Part shown: positions 25,966 to 33,027 of the stretch, one piece after another
Numbering within the stretch: the stretch's first letter is position 1
Layout of the letters: every line of letters starts with the position of its first letter
DNA from: Brumimicrobium mesophilum
Lineage (GTDB): Bacteria; Bacteroidota; Bacteroidia; Flavobacteriales_D; Crocinitomicaceae
DNA: 52,339 nt
Direction of reading: 5' to 3'
Assembly (NCBI RefSeq): GCF_003025005.1
Contig: NZ_PVSS01000020.1
Coordinates: 1-52,339, forward strand
Translations under genes and position numbers: made by a program
Notes under the pieces: model-generated
Told to the model about the DNA's origin: nothing
The model's database searches: none
The model's input: only the letters and a program-made list of their open reading frames with translations

Positions 25966-26196
25966 ATGGATTCAGGAAAAGTAGTTTTAGGAGTAGTAGC
26001 AGGAATAGCGGCAGGAGCAATTTTAGGAGTATTATTTGCGCCACATAAGGGGTCAGATACTAGAGATATGATTTCTAGCAAAAGTACAGATACCATCAAT
26101 GATTTAAAAACGAAAGTTACTGGTGTAATGGACTCACTTGCAAATAAATTACATAGTGAAGAAAAGGAGCTTGCTGAAAAAATTAAAAAGGCTTAA
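25966..26196 (+). CDS. YtxH domain-containing small protein (76 aa)
   Basis: The product begins MDSGKVVLGVVAGIAAGAILGVLFAPHKGSDTR. The glycine-rich hydrophobic segment followed by LFAPxxGxxTR is the YtxH signature. The remaining about 40 residues are charged and helical. YtxH proteins are small single-pass membrane proteins often induced by envelope or general stress; the exact job is unknown. It stands alone with a long hairpin directly downstream. Confidence 0.88.
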   Translation: MDSGKVVLGVVAGIAAGAILGVLFAPHKGSDTRDMISSKSTDTINDLKTKVTGVMDSLANKLHSEEKELAEKIKKA

Positions 26197-26226
26197 GACT
26201 TAATTAATCTTTAAAATTTTGAAGAT

Positions 26227-26275
26227 AACTCACATGAAACTATTCTTTAAATAGAAGAATAGGGTTATGTGAGTT
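26227..26275 (+). terminator. Long imperfect hairpin after the YtxH gene, possible terminator
   Basis: AACTCACAT (26227-26235) pairs with ATGTGAGTT (26267-26275), and inside it CTATTCTT (26240-26247) pairs with AAGAATAG (26255-26262), giving a two-part stem with a 7-nt loop. The following tract is only GTTTATCTTTT, so termination is likely but not textbook. Confidence 0.55.
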
Positions 26276-26450
26276 GTTTATCTTTTAAAGGAGGTGGTAA
26301 CTTGACGAAAATCTTCAAAAATCAATTATTTATTTAAGAATTTTAACTTTTTTCAAATTTTATAAAACCTTCATTAAATAATAAATTAGTACTTTTAAAA
26401 TGTATCAACTTTTTAAATAAATCCCATTTTAGAAATTAAAACTTAAAAAT

Positions 26451-26780
26451 ATGAAAACTAAAAAAACACTTATTGCGCTTTTTGGAGCGTTGACATTAAT
26501 GCTAGTACCAACAACTTTAACTGCTCAAGAATCAGATAAGCCATTGACAGAGCGTCTTAAAGATAGAGTTGTTATAGAGAAGGAAGAAAGAACGAGTGAT
26601 ATTGAATCAAGATTAATTGAAATCAAAAACATGGATCTTTCTGACCTTGATAGATCAGAGAAAAGAGCGCTAAGAAAAGAAGTTCGTGAAATAGAAAAAA
26701 CGACCGCAGTAGGAGGTGGGGTTTATATTTCTGTTGGTGGATTGCTCTTAATAATCATTCTATTAATTATCTTATTATAA
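26451..26780 (+). CDS. Small exported protein with C-terminal membrane anchor (109 aa)
   Basis: A signal peptide (MKTKKTLIALFGALTLMLVPTTLTAQ) is followed by a charged helical segment containing MDLSDLDRSEKRALRKEVRE. The protein ends in a hydrophobic tail, GGGVYISVGGLLLIIILLIILL. From memory, small proteins with this RxLRKEVREI...GGGVYISVGxLLLIIILL pattern are frequent in Flavobacteria near YtxH, CsbD and similar stress genes, with no known function. Two hydrophobic ends imply a hairpin in, or tethering to, the inner membrane. A strong terminator follows at 26806. Confidence 0.8.
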   Translation: MKTKKTLIALFGALTLMLVPTTLTAQESDKPLTERLKDRVVIEKEERTSDIESRLIEIKNMDLSDLDRSEKRALRKEVREIEKTTAVGGGVYISVGGLLLIIILLIILL

Positions 26781-26805
26781 GATTGTTATTTTTAAAAGAT
26801 TTGAG

Positions 26806-26841
26806 AATCACTTAGCATTTAATGTTAAGTGATTTTTTTTT
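26806..26841 (+). terminator. Rho-independent terminator
   Basis: AATCACTTAGCAT (26806-26818) pairs with ATGTTAAGTGATT (26822-26834) over 13 bp with one wobble and a 3-nt loop, followed by a run of T. It lies 26 nt after the stop of the 109-aa gene. Confidence 0.93.
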
Positions 26842-26942
26842 GCCTTAATTTTACCGCATCAAAGAATATTTATTGCTTGTTAGATTAAAAAAATCAATCA
26901 TTTTTTTATTGTTTAGTTTCTATAGTATTTTTAATACATCGA

Positions 26943-27361
26943 ATGCAGGAGAATGAGATGAGTATTCATGAAGTGTTTTTAAAGAACTTCGTTGAATCAA
27001 TTAGGCTCTAGGATCATGAAATTCGTCCAGTACATTTTAAGCCAGAGGAATTCCTTCCCAAGTCTCATTTAGAAGAGGTTTTACAAGTATTAAACGAGGA
27101 CGAAAAGGATGTTTTTATGGATAATACAAAAGATGCACCCAAGAAATTTGATTTGATTCATGAAATTGCTTCAGCCTTAGATTGTGGTATGGATTGTGAT
27201 TATAATTCAAAATTAACGGATTCTGCTATTGTGATTTTGCTAATGGTGAAAAACAAGAATATGATTTGCGCCACTTATCAAAACAAGAACAATTTGACAC
27301 GTGTAGTATGCATGATCAAAGTGCTGGAGGTTTTGGAGGTGAGTGTGAATTGAAAGAATAA
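26943..27361 (+). pseudogene. Broken gene of unknown family (in-frame stop and frameshift)
   Basis: Reading from the ATG at 26943 (or 26958) gives about 20 residues, ending in FLKNFVESIRL, then a TAG at 27009-27011. The same frame continues with DHEIRPVHFKPEEFLPKSHL, VLQVLNEDEKDVFMD and FDLIHEIASALDCGMDCDYN to about 27231. From there the sense continues in a shifted frame (from 27233: DFANGEKQEYDLRHL, QEQFDTCSMHDQSAGGFGGE) to a stop at 27359. The codon use and acidic composition are coherent across both breaks, so this looks like one gene of about 139 codons with two lesions. I do not recognise the family. Sequencing error is an alternative to true decay. Confidence 0.65.
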
Positions 27362-27387
27362 CCAAATTGATTTATAAATATTAAAAA

Positions 27388-27410
27388 GGTCGCATCTATG
27401 CGACTTTTTT
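27388..27410 (+). terminator. Rho-independent terminator after the broken gene
   Basis: GTCGCA (27389-27394) pairs with TGCGAC (27399-27404) around a 4-nt loop, with an A run before and six T after. It starts 27 nt past the deduced end of the broken gene, supporting that a real gene once ended there. Confidence 0.85.
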
Positions 27411-27475
27411 AATTCAGTTAGCGATGAAGTGTAACCAATCTGAATTATTCCGATATAGTATGTACATTACTTTTA

Positions 27476-27483
27476 TACTTTCG
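27476..27483 (+). promoter_or_regulatory. Near-consensus -7 element (TACTTTCG)
   Basis: This TACTTTCG differs from TAnnTTTG at one position and lies 14 nt before the ATG at 27498. The same octamer occurs before the aldehyde dehydrogenase start at 36273. No -33 TTG is seen. Confidence 0.35.
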
Positions 27484-27497
27484 CTAAAATTTTATTT

Positions 27498-29111
27498 ATG
27501 AAACCAATAAAACTTACCCTACTTTTTATCTTTTCATTTTTGTTTTCTGAAACTTCTTTTGGACAGTTTTATCCTGTGCCAGAAATGACTGTTGAGCCTA
27601 TAATTGCATCATCAAAAACAAAGGAGTTGCTAGTTACTCCATTTAGCATTTCGGAGTTTATTTCTGTTGGGGAATTTAAAACCTATATGGAAGAAATTAA
27701 ACGCGATTCTACTTTGGGTTTTTATGAAACTCAGTTACCGAAATCCATAACTTTTAGTATCGAGTTATTCAATAATATTTTGAAAAACGAAGCATTACAA
27801 AATAAACCAATGCCTGGTGTTTCATGGACCGTAGCACAAAATTATTGTAATTGGCTAACTGAAAAATCGAAGTTGAAAGGTAGAAGTTTTGAATATGATT
27901 TACCTATAGTTTCAGAGTTAATTGCTTACTATGAATTGTATAATCCAAAAACAGATCAAGGTCTTGAATCATGGACATTGAATGCTTATGACGAGAGTAT
28001 GTTTGAGCTTTCAGAAATGACGGTAGATTATCAATATAATGCAAAAACGTATGATCCTCCAGCGCTGAAAAGAAAAGTGATTTATGGTGGTTCTTATCAT
28101 ATGGAGTATTCTCCAGGTTCAAAAAATGATTTTCACCTAATTAACGCACCTTACAAATATATTTATCAAGACAGTTCTTCCAGATATGTTGGTTTTAGAG
28201 TAGTAAGAAAAAGTTCAGACGCGATAAAATCCATGAATGATAGTTTGTTTGTAAATGCTGATTTTGGCTTTCAAAACAATCATTTCAATGGAATTTATCA
28301 TGAAAAATATCAGACAGGTGAAACTAAGGTTTTAGGTGAATTTTTCAAAGGGCAGAGAATTGGAATTTGGTCAGTTTGGGATAGCACAGGAGTATTGAAA
28401 GTACAAAGAAATTATTCAAATAATAGATCTTTTGAATTTGTGTATCCTGTATCTAACCATCCTTACAAAGAAATTTACGCAGAGAACCCAAGTTATGTTT
28501 TAGAAAGGAATGATAAGAATTTGTATAAAAATCGTTATTTGAAATTGCGTTCTGTTGCTTATTCTGCAAGAGGTTGGAAACAATTTTCTGAGAAAAACGA
28601 GCCTGAATTGTTTAATCAAATTGATTTAAAATCTATAGTTAAACAAGTTTTTGAACAAGACCTCACCTGGTATTTTTATGAAAATAATGGAAGTTTTAAA
28701 AATGAATTAACTAATGAAGATCTCTTGAAAATAGCTTATGAATACGATTCTTGGGATTTCAGCAGAGTTGAAATAAAAGAAGATTTTATTATTAATACAG
28801 AAAGCATGAGTTCCGAAACGCGTCAAATCGGAATGGCTTTTTATACGGATAGCATTGCTGTTGATCCAACATATTTATTGTACTTTCCAAGTATTCGTTC
28901 AATACTTTCTAAACACAAAATTGTAGTAATGGGAAGATCAGAAATTGAGCATTTAGACGACGCTTTTTTCTTCAATGCATATAGAGGTAAATTTATTAAA
29001 CCATTCCAAAGTGTGTATAATCATGAAATGAAAAACGACAAAGAAGATTTGTTTATGGAGTTTCAAAAGCTATCCGCAGAACACGATTTTTGGGTGGCTT
29101 TTGGAAGGTAG
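27498..29111 (+). CDS. Secreted fusion: SUMF1/FGE-like (GldJ/GldK-type) + MORN-like + GldN-like domains (537 aa)
   Basis: A signal peptide of about 22 residues (ending SFGQ) lacks a lipobox Cys. Residues about 30-238 have the sulfatase-modifying-factor fold seen in GldJ and GldK: PGVSWTVAQNYCNWL (106-120), a VIYGGSYH segment (194-201) and the closing RYVGFRVVRK. About 262-306 resembles a MORN-type repeat (GIYHEKYQTGETKVLGEFFKG then IGIWSVWDSTG). Residues about 345-537 follow the order of GldN: an N-terminal segment around LKLRSVAYS and FNQIDLKSIV, VEIKEDFIIN, LLYFPSIRSILSKHKI, DAFFFNAYRGKFIKP and a last helix ending EHDFWVAFG. GldK and GldN are separate subunits of the type IX secretion machine in known systems; a fusion is not something I know. 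It is a single gene with no gld neighbours. Confidence 0.72.
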   Translation: MKPIKLTLLFIFSFLFSETSFGQFYPVPEMTVEPIIASSKTKELLVTPFSISEFISVGEFKTYMEEIKRDSTLGFYETQLPKSITFSIELFNNILKNEALQNKPMPGVSWTVAQNYCNWLTEKSKLKGRSFEYDLPIVSELIAYYELYNPKTDQGLESWTLNAYDESMFELSEMTVDYQYNAKTYDPPALKRKVIYGGSYHMEYSPGSKNDFHLINAPYKYIYQDSSSRYVGFRVVRKSSDAIKSMNDSLFVNADFGFQNNHFNGIYHEKYQTGETKVLGEFFKGQRIGIWSVWDSTGVLKVQRNYSNNRSFEFVYPVSNHPYKEIYAENPSYVLERNDKNLYKNRYLKLRSVAYSARGWKQFSEKNEPELFNQIDLKSIVKQVFEQDLTWYFYENNGSFKNELTNEDLLKIAYEYDSWDFSRVEIKEDFIINTESMSSETRQIGMAFYTDSIAVDPTYLLYFPSIRSILSKHKIVVMGRSEIEHLDDAFFFNAYRGKFIKPFQSVYNHEMKNDKEDLFMEFQKLSAEHDFWVAFGR

Positions 29112-29206
29112 TCTTTTAGTGAGTTTCTAGTTTTTCAACGCTATCTTTATGGGATTCCTTGTAAATTGTTTTTCAAAGCATTACATTGTAGAAAACAAAC
29201 TACATA

Positions 29207-29839
29207 ATGGAACAAGCAATTGGCATTTTTATTATCATTCATGCCAGTTTTGGCGGCGTAGCATTCATTTTTGGTCTTATTGCAATGATTGCTAAGAAAG
29301 GTTTAAAAGTACATAGGAGATCAGGCCTAGTATTCTTTTATTCAATGGTTATATCAGCTATTAGTGCAATGATTATTGCAGTGCTTCCTAATCACGAAAG
29401 TCCTTTCCTTTTTGCTGTGGGTTTATTTAGTTTATACTTTGTTTTAATTGGGAAAAGAGCACTTAGATTTAAGCATAAGAATCCAAATCTAACTTTTGAA
29501 AAATGGATGGCATGGATTATGATTTTCGCCGGAATTTTAATGATTAGCCTGCCAATAATTCTACTTGGAGTGATCAATATAGTTTTATCGGTATTTGCTG
29601 TCGTCGGAATTCTTTCAGCATTTAAAAATTTGACTTTATACAAACACCCTGAACGTTTACAAAAAGATTGGTTGAAGTTACATTTAGGAAATATTATGGG
29701 AGGCTATATCGCTGCAGTAACCGCTTTCGTTGTGGTAAATCAGTTTTTCCCAAGTTTTTATGGATGGTTCATTCCAGGAATAATAGGCGGTTTTTTTATC
29801 GCATATTGGTTGAGTAAAGTGAGGCCTCAACAAAAGTGA
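29207..29839 (+). CDS. DUF2306-like membrane protein (210 aa)
   Basis: This integral membrane protein has about seven hydrophobic segments. Conserved-looking His positions lie at the membrane edges: IIHASFGGVAFIFG in the first helix, KVHRRSGLVFFYSM before the second, and KLHLGNIMGGYIAAVTAFVV before the sixth. This H...HRxxG...H pattern is that of the DUF2306 and related haem-b-like membrane proteins, from memory. The function is unknown. It is probably monocistronic. Confidence 0.7.
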   Translation: MEQAIGIFIIIHASFGGVAFIFGLIAMIAKKGLKVHRRSGLVFFYSMVISAISAMIIAVLPNHESPFLFAVGLFSLYFVLIGKRALRFKHKNPNLTFEKWMAWIMIFAGILMISLPIILLGVINIVLSVFAVVGILSAFKNLTLYKHPERLQKDWLKLHLGNIMGGYIAAVTAFVVVNQFFPSFYGWFIPGIIGGFFIAYWLSKVRPQQK

Positions 29840-29931
29840 GGTCAATTCCAATGGATAATATTTGAATTTTAAGCGGAGATAAGTTTTAATATTTATGTTG
29901 AATTTAAGTAGATGATTTCCCTCTAATTGAT

Positions 29932-30435
29932 TCAAAAACGTGCGATTTTTTCGTTATAAATTTCGACTGATTTTTCATCTTCTAATTTGAAAATCTTGAC
30001 CGTTTTTACATTCAAACTTTTATTAAAACGAATTGAGAAATAGTTCCTTTCTATTTGGTCATTTATCAGTTCTTTTTGTTCTTCTTCTTCGTATTGATCT
30101 ATAATTTGAAGATTAGACTTCATAATTACCAATTCATCCGTAATGATGTTTTTAGAATCCACTAATCTAACCAGCAATTTACTTAATTCTTTAGGAGGAT
30201 AAATGATTTCACTTTCATCTAGTTTTCCCGCTATAACTTCTGATTTAATTAATGTGATTTGTTCTTGATTTTTTTTGCTTTTAACAATTTCAAAATCCAG
30301 TTTTACAATCTCGGAATTTGTTGGTTTTTCCGTCGAATTATCTTCTGTATTTGTGCTGTTCTGAACATCTTGTGTTGAGGCGCAACTTGTGAAGAAAAGG
30401 CAAGGTAAAGCGAATATTAAAATTATTAAGCGCAT
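29932..30435 (-). CDS. Small lipoprotein of unknown function (167 aa)
   Basis: The frame is open from 30471, but the ATG at 30435 gives a proper lipoprotein signal, MRLIILIFALPCLFFTSCAS, with Cys18 as the modified residue, so I place the start there. The mature part begins with a Ser/Thr/Asn-rich linker. It continues with a charged globular region rich in Ile, Glu and Lys (EIVKSKKNQEQITLIKSEVI, KSLNVKTVKIFKLEDEKSVE). No family is recognised. Confidence 0.65.
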   Translation of the reverse strand: MRLIILIFALPCLFFTSCASTQDVQNSTNTEDNSTEKPTNSEIVKLDFEIVKSKKNQEQITLIKSEVIAGKLDESEIIYPPKELSKLLVRLVDSKNIITDELVIMKSNLQIIDQYEEEEQKELINDQIERNYFSIRFNKSLNVKTVKIFKLEDEKSVEIYNEKIARF

Positions 30436-30746
30436 AAGTTTCGAATTTTCAATAAATCTAACTAAAATCAAATTCTTTTCATACTATTTCTGATCACTAT
30501 TTATAAAGATTTTCTCCTATATTTTTTTATAATTCTATGCGTAAACAACTTACTGCCATTAAAAGCATATATGTTTGTAAGCTATTTTTATGGTTCAATA
30601 TTTTGTAATTATTTCTATTAAAAGTGTAAATAAAGAAATAGGAATCGTAAGTAAATAGATAAATTTTCAAATTGTTTAGTTTGAAAAAATCCGTTACTTT
30701 GGGATTAGAAAATTGGCATGTGCAATTCTTTTCCAATCATTGAAAC
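30436..30746. other. Divergent intergenic region
   Basis: These 311 bp are AT-rich, between the lipoprotein gene (minus) and the VIT gene (plus). They contain TTACTTTGGG near 30694-30703, a spacing variant of the -7 motif, about 45 nt upstream of the VIT ATG. I see no RNA gene or convincing ORF. Confidence 0.35.
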
Positions 30747-31460
30747 ATGGATGATAAATCAATAAAGCTTGAAAATTATTTAGAAAAACATTACATCCAC
30801 AAAAGCAATTGGCTTCGTGCAGCTGTTTTGGGTGCAAATGACGGTATTCTTTCTACTGCAAGTCTTGCAATTGGAGTTGCGGCAGCTAGTGAATCTAGAC
30901 AGACTTTAATTATTGCTACCCTGGCCGGATTAGTGGCTGGAGCTTTGTCAATGGCAGCTGGTGAGTATGTTTCGGTAAGTTCACAATCTGATTTAGAAAA
31001 AGCGGATATTGAAAGAGAACGCAAACAATTGAAAGAAACTCCCGAGTATGAATTGCTGCATTTAGCTGATATTTATGAACAAAGAGGCCTCAAAAAAGAA
31101 ACGGCCTTAATTGTGGCCAAAGAGCTCACTGAAAAAGATGCTTTAAAAGCACATATTAGGGATGAATTAGGAATTAGCGACGCCAACGAACCAAAGCCAA
31201 TTCAAGCTGCTTTCGCTTCTGGTGCTGCGTTTACTATCGGAGGATTGTTGCCTTTTTTAGTTGCTTTGTTTATTCCATTGGAAATCATGGAATATTCGTT
31301 ATACGGATTTGCTATTTTGTTTTTAATGATGCTTGGTGCTCTTTCTGCATATACCGGTGGGTCTAGTATTTTAAAAGCGGTTTTAAGAATAACTCTTTGG
31401 GGAACCGTAGCCATGGGATTAACTGCGTTTGTGGGTTATTTGTTCAATGTGAATATTTAG
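30747..31460 (+). CDS. VIT1/CCC1 family membrane transporter
   Basis: This family exports or stores iron or manganese. The protein has 237 residues and about five transmembrane segments. The first-helix signature WLRAAVLGANDGILSTASLA and GLVAGALSMAAGEYVSVSSQ are characteristic. A cytoplasmic charged hairpin follows (residues about 75-145: ADIERERKQLKETPEYE through AHIRDELGI), then three further helices. No ferritin-like domain is fused. Direction and metal are family knowledge (Fe2+/Mn2+); nothing nearby fixes it. Confidence 0.92.
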   Translation: MDDKSIKLENYLEKHYIHKSNWLRAAVLGANDGILSTASLAIGVAAASESRQTLIIATLAGLVAGALSMAAGEYVSVSSQSDLEKADIERERKQLKETPEYELLHLADIYEQRGLKKETALIVAKELTEKDALKAHIRDELGISDANEPKPIQAAFASGAAFTIGGLLPFLVALFIPLEIMEYSLYGFAILFLMMLGALSAYTGGSSILKAVLRITLWGTVAMGLTAFVGYLFNVNI

Positions 31461-31484
31461 AGTAAAAACTCCCTTGATCTCTTC

Positions 31485-31492
31485 TATCTTCG
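31485..31492 (+). promoter_or_regulatory. Near-consensus -7 element (TATCTTCG)
   Basis: This differs from TAnnTTTG at one position and lies 19 nt before the ATG at 31512. It supports that ATG rather than the in-frame TTG at 31494. Confidence 0.3.
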
Positions 31493-31511
31493 TTTGAAAA
31501 CTGATAAAAAA

Positions 31512-31847
31512 ATGAATTACAATAATAAAAAATTCCGTCCACTTCATAATACAGAAAACGGTGAAACTACTTCAGAAACTGTTTTTATTTACAAACAAGA
31601 AGGTAATATCCTTACCTCAGATTATGCTGGTGGAAAAATAAAAAAAGGTCATTTGATTGGATTAGTTGATGAAGATGGAATTATAAAAATGCGATATCAT
31701 CAAGTAAATATTTATGGTGAGTTAATGACAGGAAGGTGCAAGTCAACACCTGAGATATTACCGAATGGAAAAATTAGACTCCATGAAAATTGGCAATGGA
31801 CTTCTGGAGATAAATCTTCTGGTAAATCGGTTTTAGAAGAGATTTAG
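31512..31847 (+). CDS. Small conserved protein, often labelled 'N-acetylglutamate synthase' in Bacteroidota (111 aa)
   Basis: From the ATG at 31512 the protein reads MNYNNKKFRPLHNTENGETT. It shows a repeating beta pattern: FIYKQEGNILTSDYAGGKIK, KGHLIGLVDEDGIIKMRYHQ, STPEILPNGKIRLHENWQWT. From memory, this family is widespread in Bacteroidota and Firmicutes and carries a dubious annotation as an N-acetylglutamate synthase; it has no GNAT or kinase fold that I can see. I would treat it as unknown. It is soluble, with no signal peptide, and starts 52 nt after the VIT gene. Confidence 0.75.
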   Translation: MNYNNKKFRPLHNTENGETTSETVFIYKQEGNILTSDYAGGKIKKGHLIGLVDEDGIIKMRYHQVNIYGELMTGRCKSTPEILPNGKIRLHENWQWTSGDKSSGKSVLEEI

Positions 31848-31905
31848 ATTCAATTAAAAAGCTTATATTTTAAAGGATGAAAATTCACTTTCAATAAAAT
31901 TTATT

Positions 31906-32502
31906 ATGAATAAAACCTTACTCATATTTCTATTATTTTCATTCCAAATATTTGGTCAAAACGAATCTGAAGTAGAATTAAAACCTTTAAAATTAATTGA
32001 TACAATTTCTGAGGAATCAACAATTGATTATTTAAAGGAAATTAGTGTTTATGAAGATAATAATCACTTTATAGTTATGGATTTTAATCACAATGAAGGT
32101 TTATTTTTTCTTCAAAAGAAATATGATATTTGGAAAGTTTATGAATTAGACTATGAATTTTTTTTAGGCAAAAAAACAAAAATTGTGACTGTTGAAAAAA
32201 TGCGGGAAGGTTTTATAGATATTCAAATTAACCGCAGTATTATTGACGAATGTGTAGATATTTATGGTTTCATGTTTCTACTAAATATTGAGTTGTTAGA
32301 AACTATTATGTTTTCGAATTTTTATAATCAAGTTTGTTATGATGAGAAAAGTAAGAAAAAAGTGAAGGTTTGTAGGGCTGAATTTGAAATAATTAATGGC
32401 ATACTTTTTATAAAAAGTGAGAAACTGCCGAATGATGGGTTAAGTTGTATTGAAACTGGTGAGTTTATGCTGCAAGGAGGCAAGTATATTCGAATTAATT
32501 AA
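31906..32502 (+). CDS. Secreted hypothetical protein (198 aa)
   Basis: A signal peptide (MNKTLLIFLLFSFQIFGQ) is followed by a globular domain rich in aromatic and acidic residues, for example VYELDYEFFLGKKTKI and EGFIDIQINRSIIDECVDIYG. Four Cys are spread through the C-terminal half (in DECVDIYG, NQVCYDE, KVCRAEF and GLSCIE), which could form disulfides outside the cytoplasm. No family is recognised. It sits 58 nt after the preceding small gene on the same strand. Confidence 0.7.
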   Translation: MNKTLLIFLLFSFQIFGQNESEVELKPLKLIDTISEESTIDYLKEISVYEDNNHFIVMDFNHNEGLFFLQKKYDIWKVYELDYEFFLGKKTKIVTVEKMREGFIDIQINRSIIDECVDIYGFMFLLNIELLETIMFSNFYNQVCYDEKSKKKVKVCRAEFEIINGILFIKSEKLPNDGLSCIETGEFMLQGGKYIRIN

Positions 32503-32557
32503 TTTCTGAATTTGAATTTTATCGCTTTAAATACTTAACTATTTTACACAAATTAAC

Positions 32558-32938
32558 ATGAAAAAAATCAATAGATTACTTACAAATATATGTTCAAATG
32601 AATTAAATAATAGTAGAGACTTTTATACTAAACTTTTTGATTTTAAAGTGGACTTTTAAAGTGATTGGTTTATTCATTTAGTTTCAAAAGATAAAAACTT
32701 GGAATTGGGAATTATTGATAAAAATCATGAACTGGTTCCAAACGAATTTCAAAATTTACCAACAGGTTTTTATATCACTTTTGTGGTTGATAATGCAGAT
32801 GAAATTTATGAAATCGCTCAACTTGAAAAGTTAGAAATAGTGAGCGAACCAAAGGATACTTTTTACGGACAAAGACGTTTCCTTCTCAAAGATCCTGACG
32901 GTAGTTTAGTAGATGTTTCTTCTCCAGTTAAAAACTAA
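32558..32938 (+). pseudogene. VOC (glyoxalase-like) family gene interrupted by one stop codon
   Basis: The frame from the ATG at 32558 reads MKKINRLLTNICSNELNNSR, DFYTKLFDFKVDF and then TAA at 32657-32659. The same frame continues SDWFIHLVSKDKNLELGIID, FQNLPTGFYITFVVDNADE, QLEKLEIVSEPKDTFYGQRR and FLLKDPDGSLVDVSSPVKN to the stop at 32936. The parts together make a normal VOC-fold protein of about 126 residues, with the N-terminal 'DFYTKLFDF' motif and the C-terminal 'DPDG' motif. One substitution would restore it. Either a recent inactivation or a base-call error is possible. Confidence 0.8.
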
Positions 32939-33027
32939 ATCTATAATTAAAGTTAACACATATCTATTGATCAGTTATTGTTATTATTTTAAATAAGAAT
33001 TTCACTTTTTTAAAAACTTTATAAGAT

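Noticed and set aside
26287-26295. AAAGGAGGT, an almost perfect Shine-Dalgarno sequence
   Set aside because: It is followed only by a TTG-started frame of 11 codons. Bacteroidota rarely depend on such sites, and no gene begins there.
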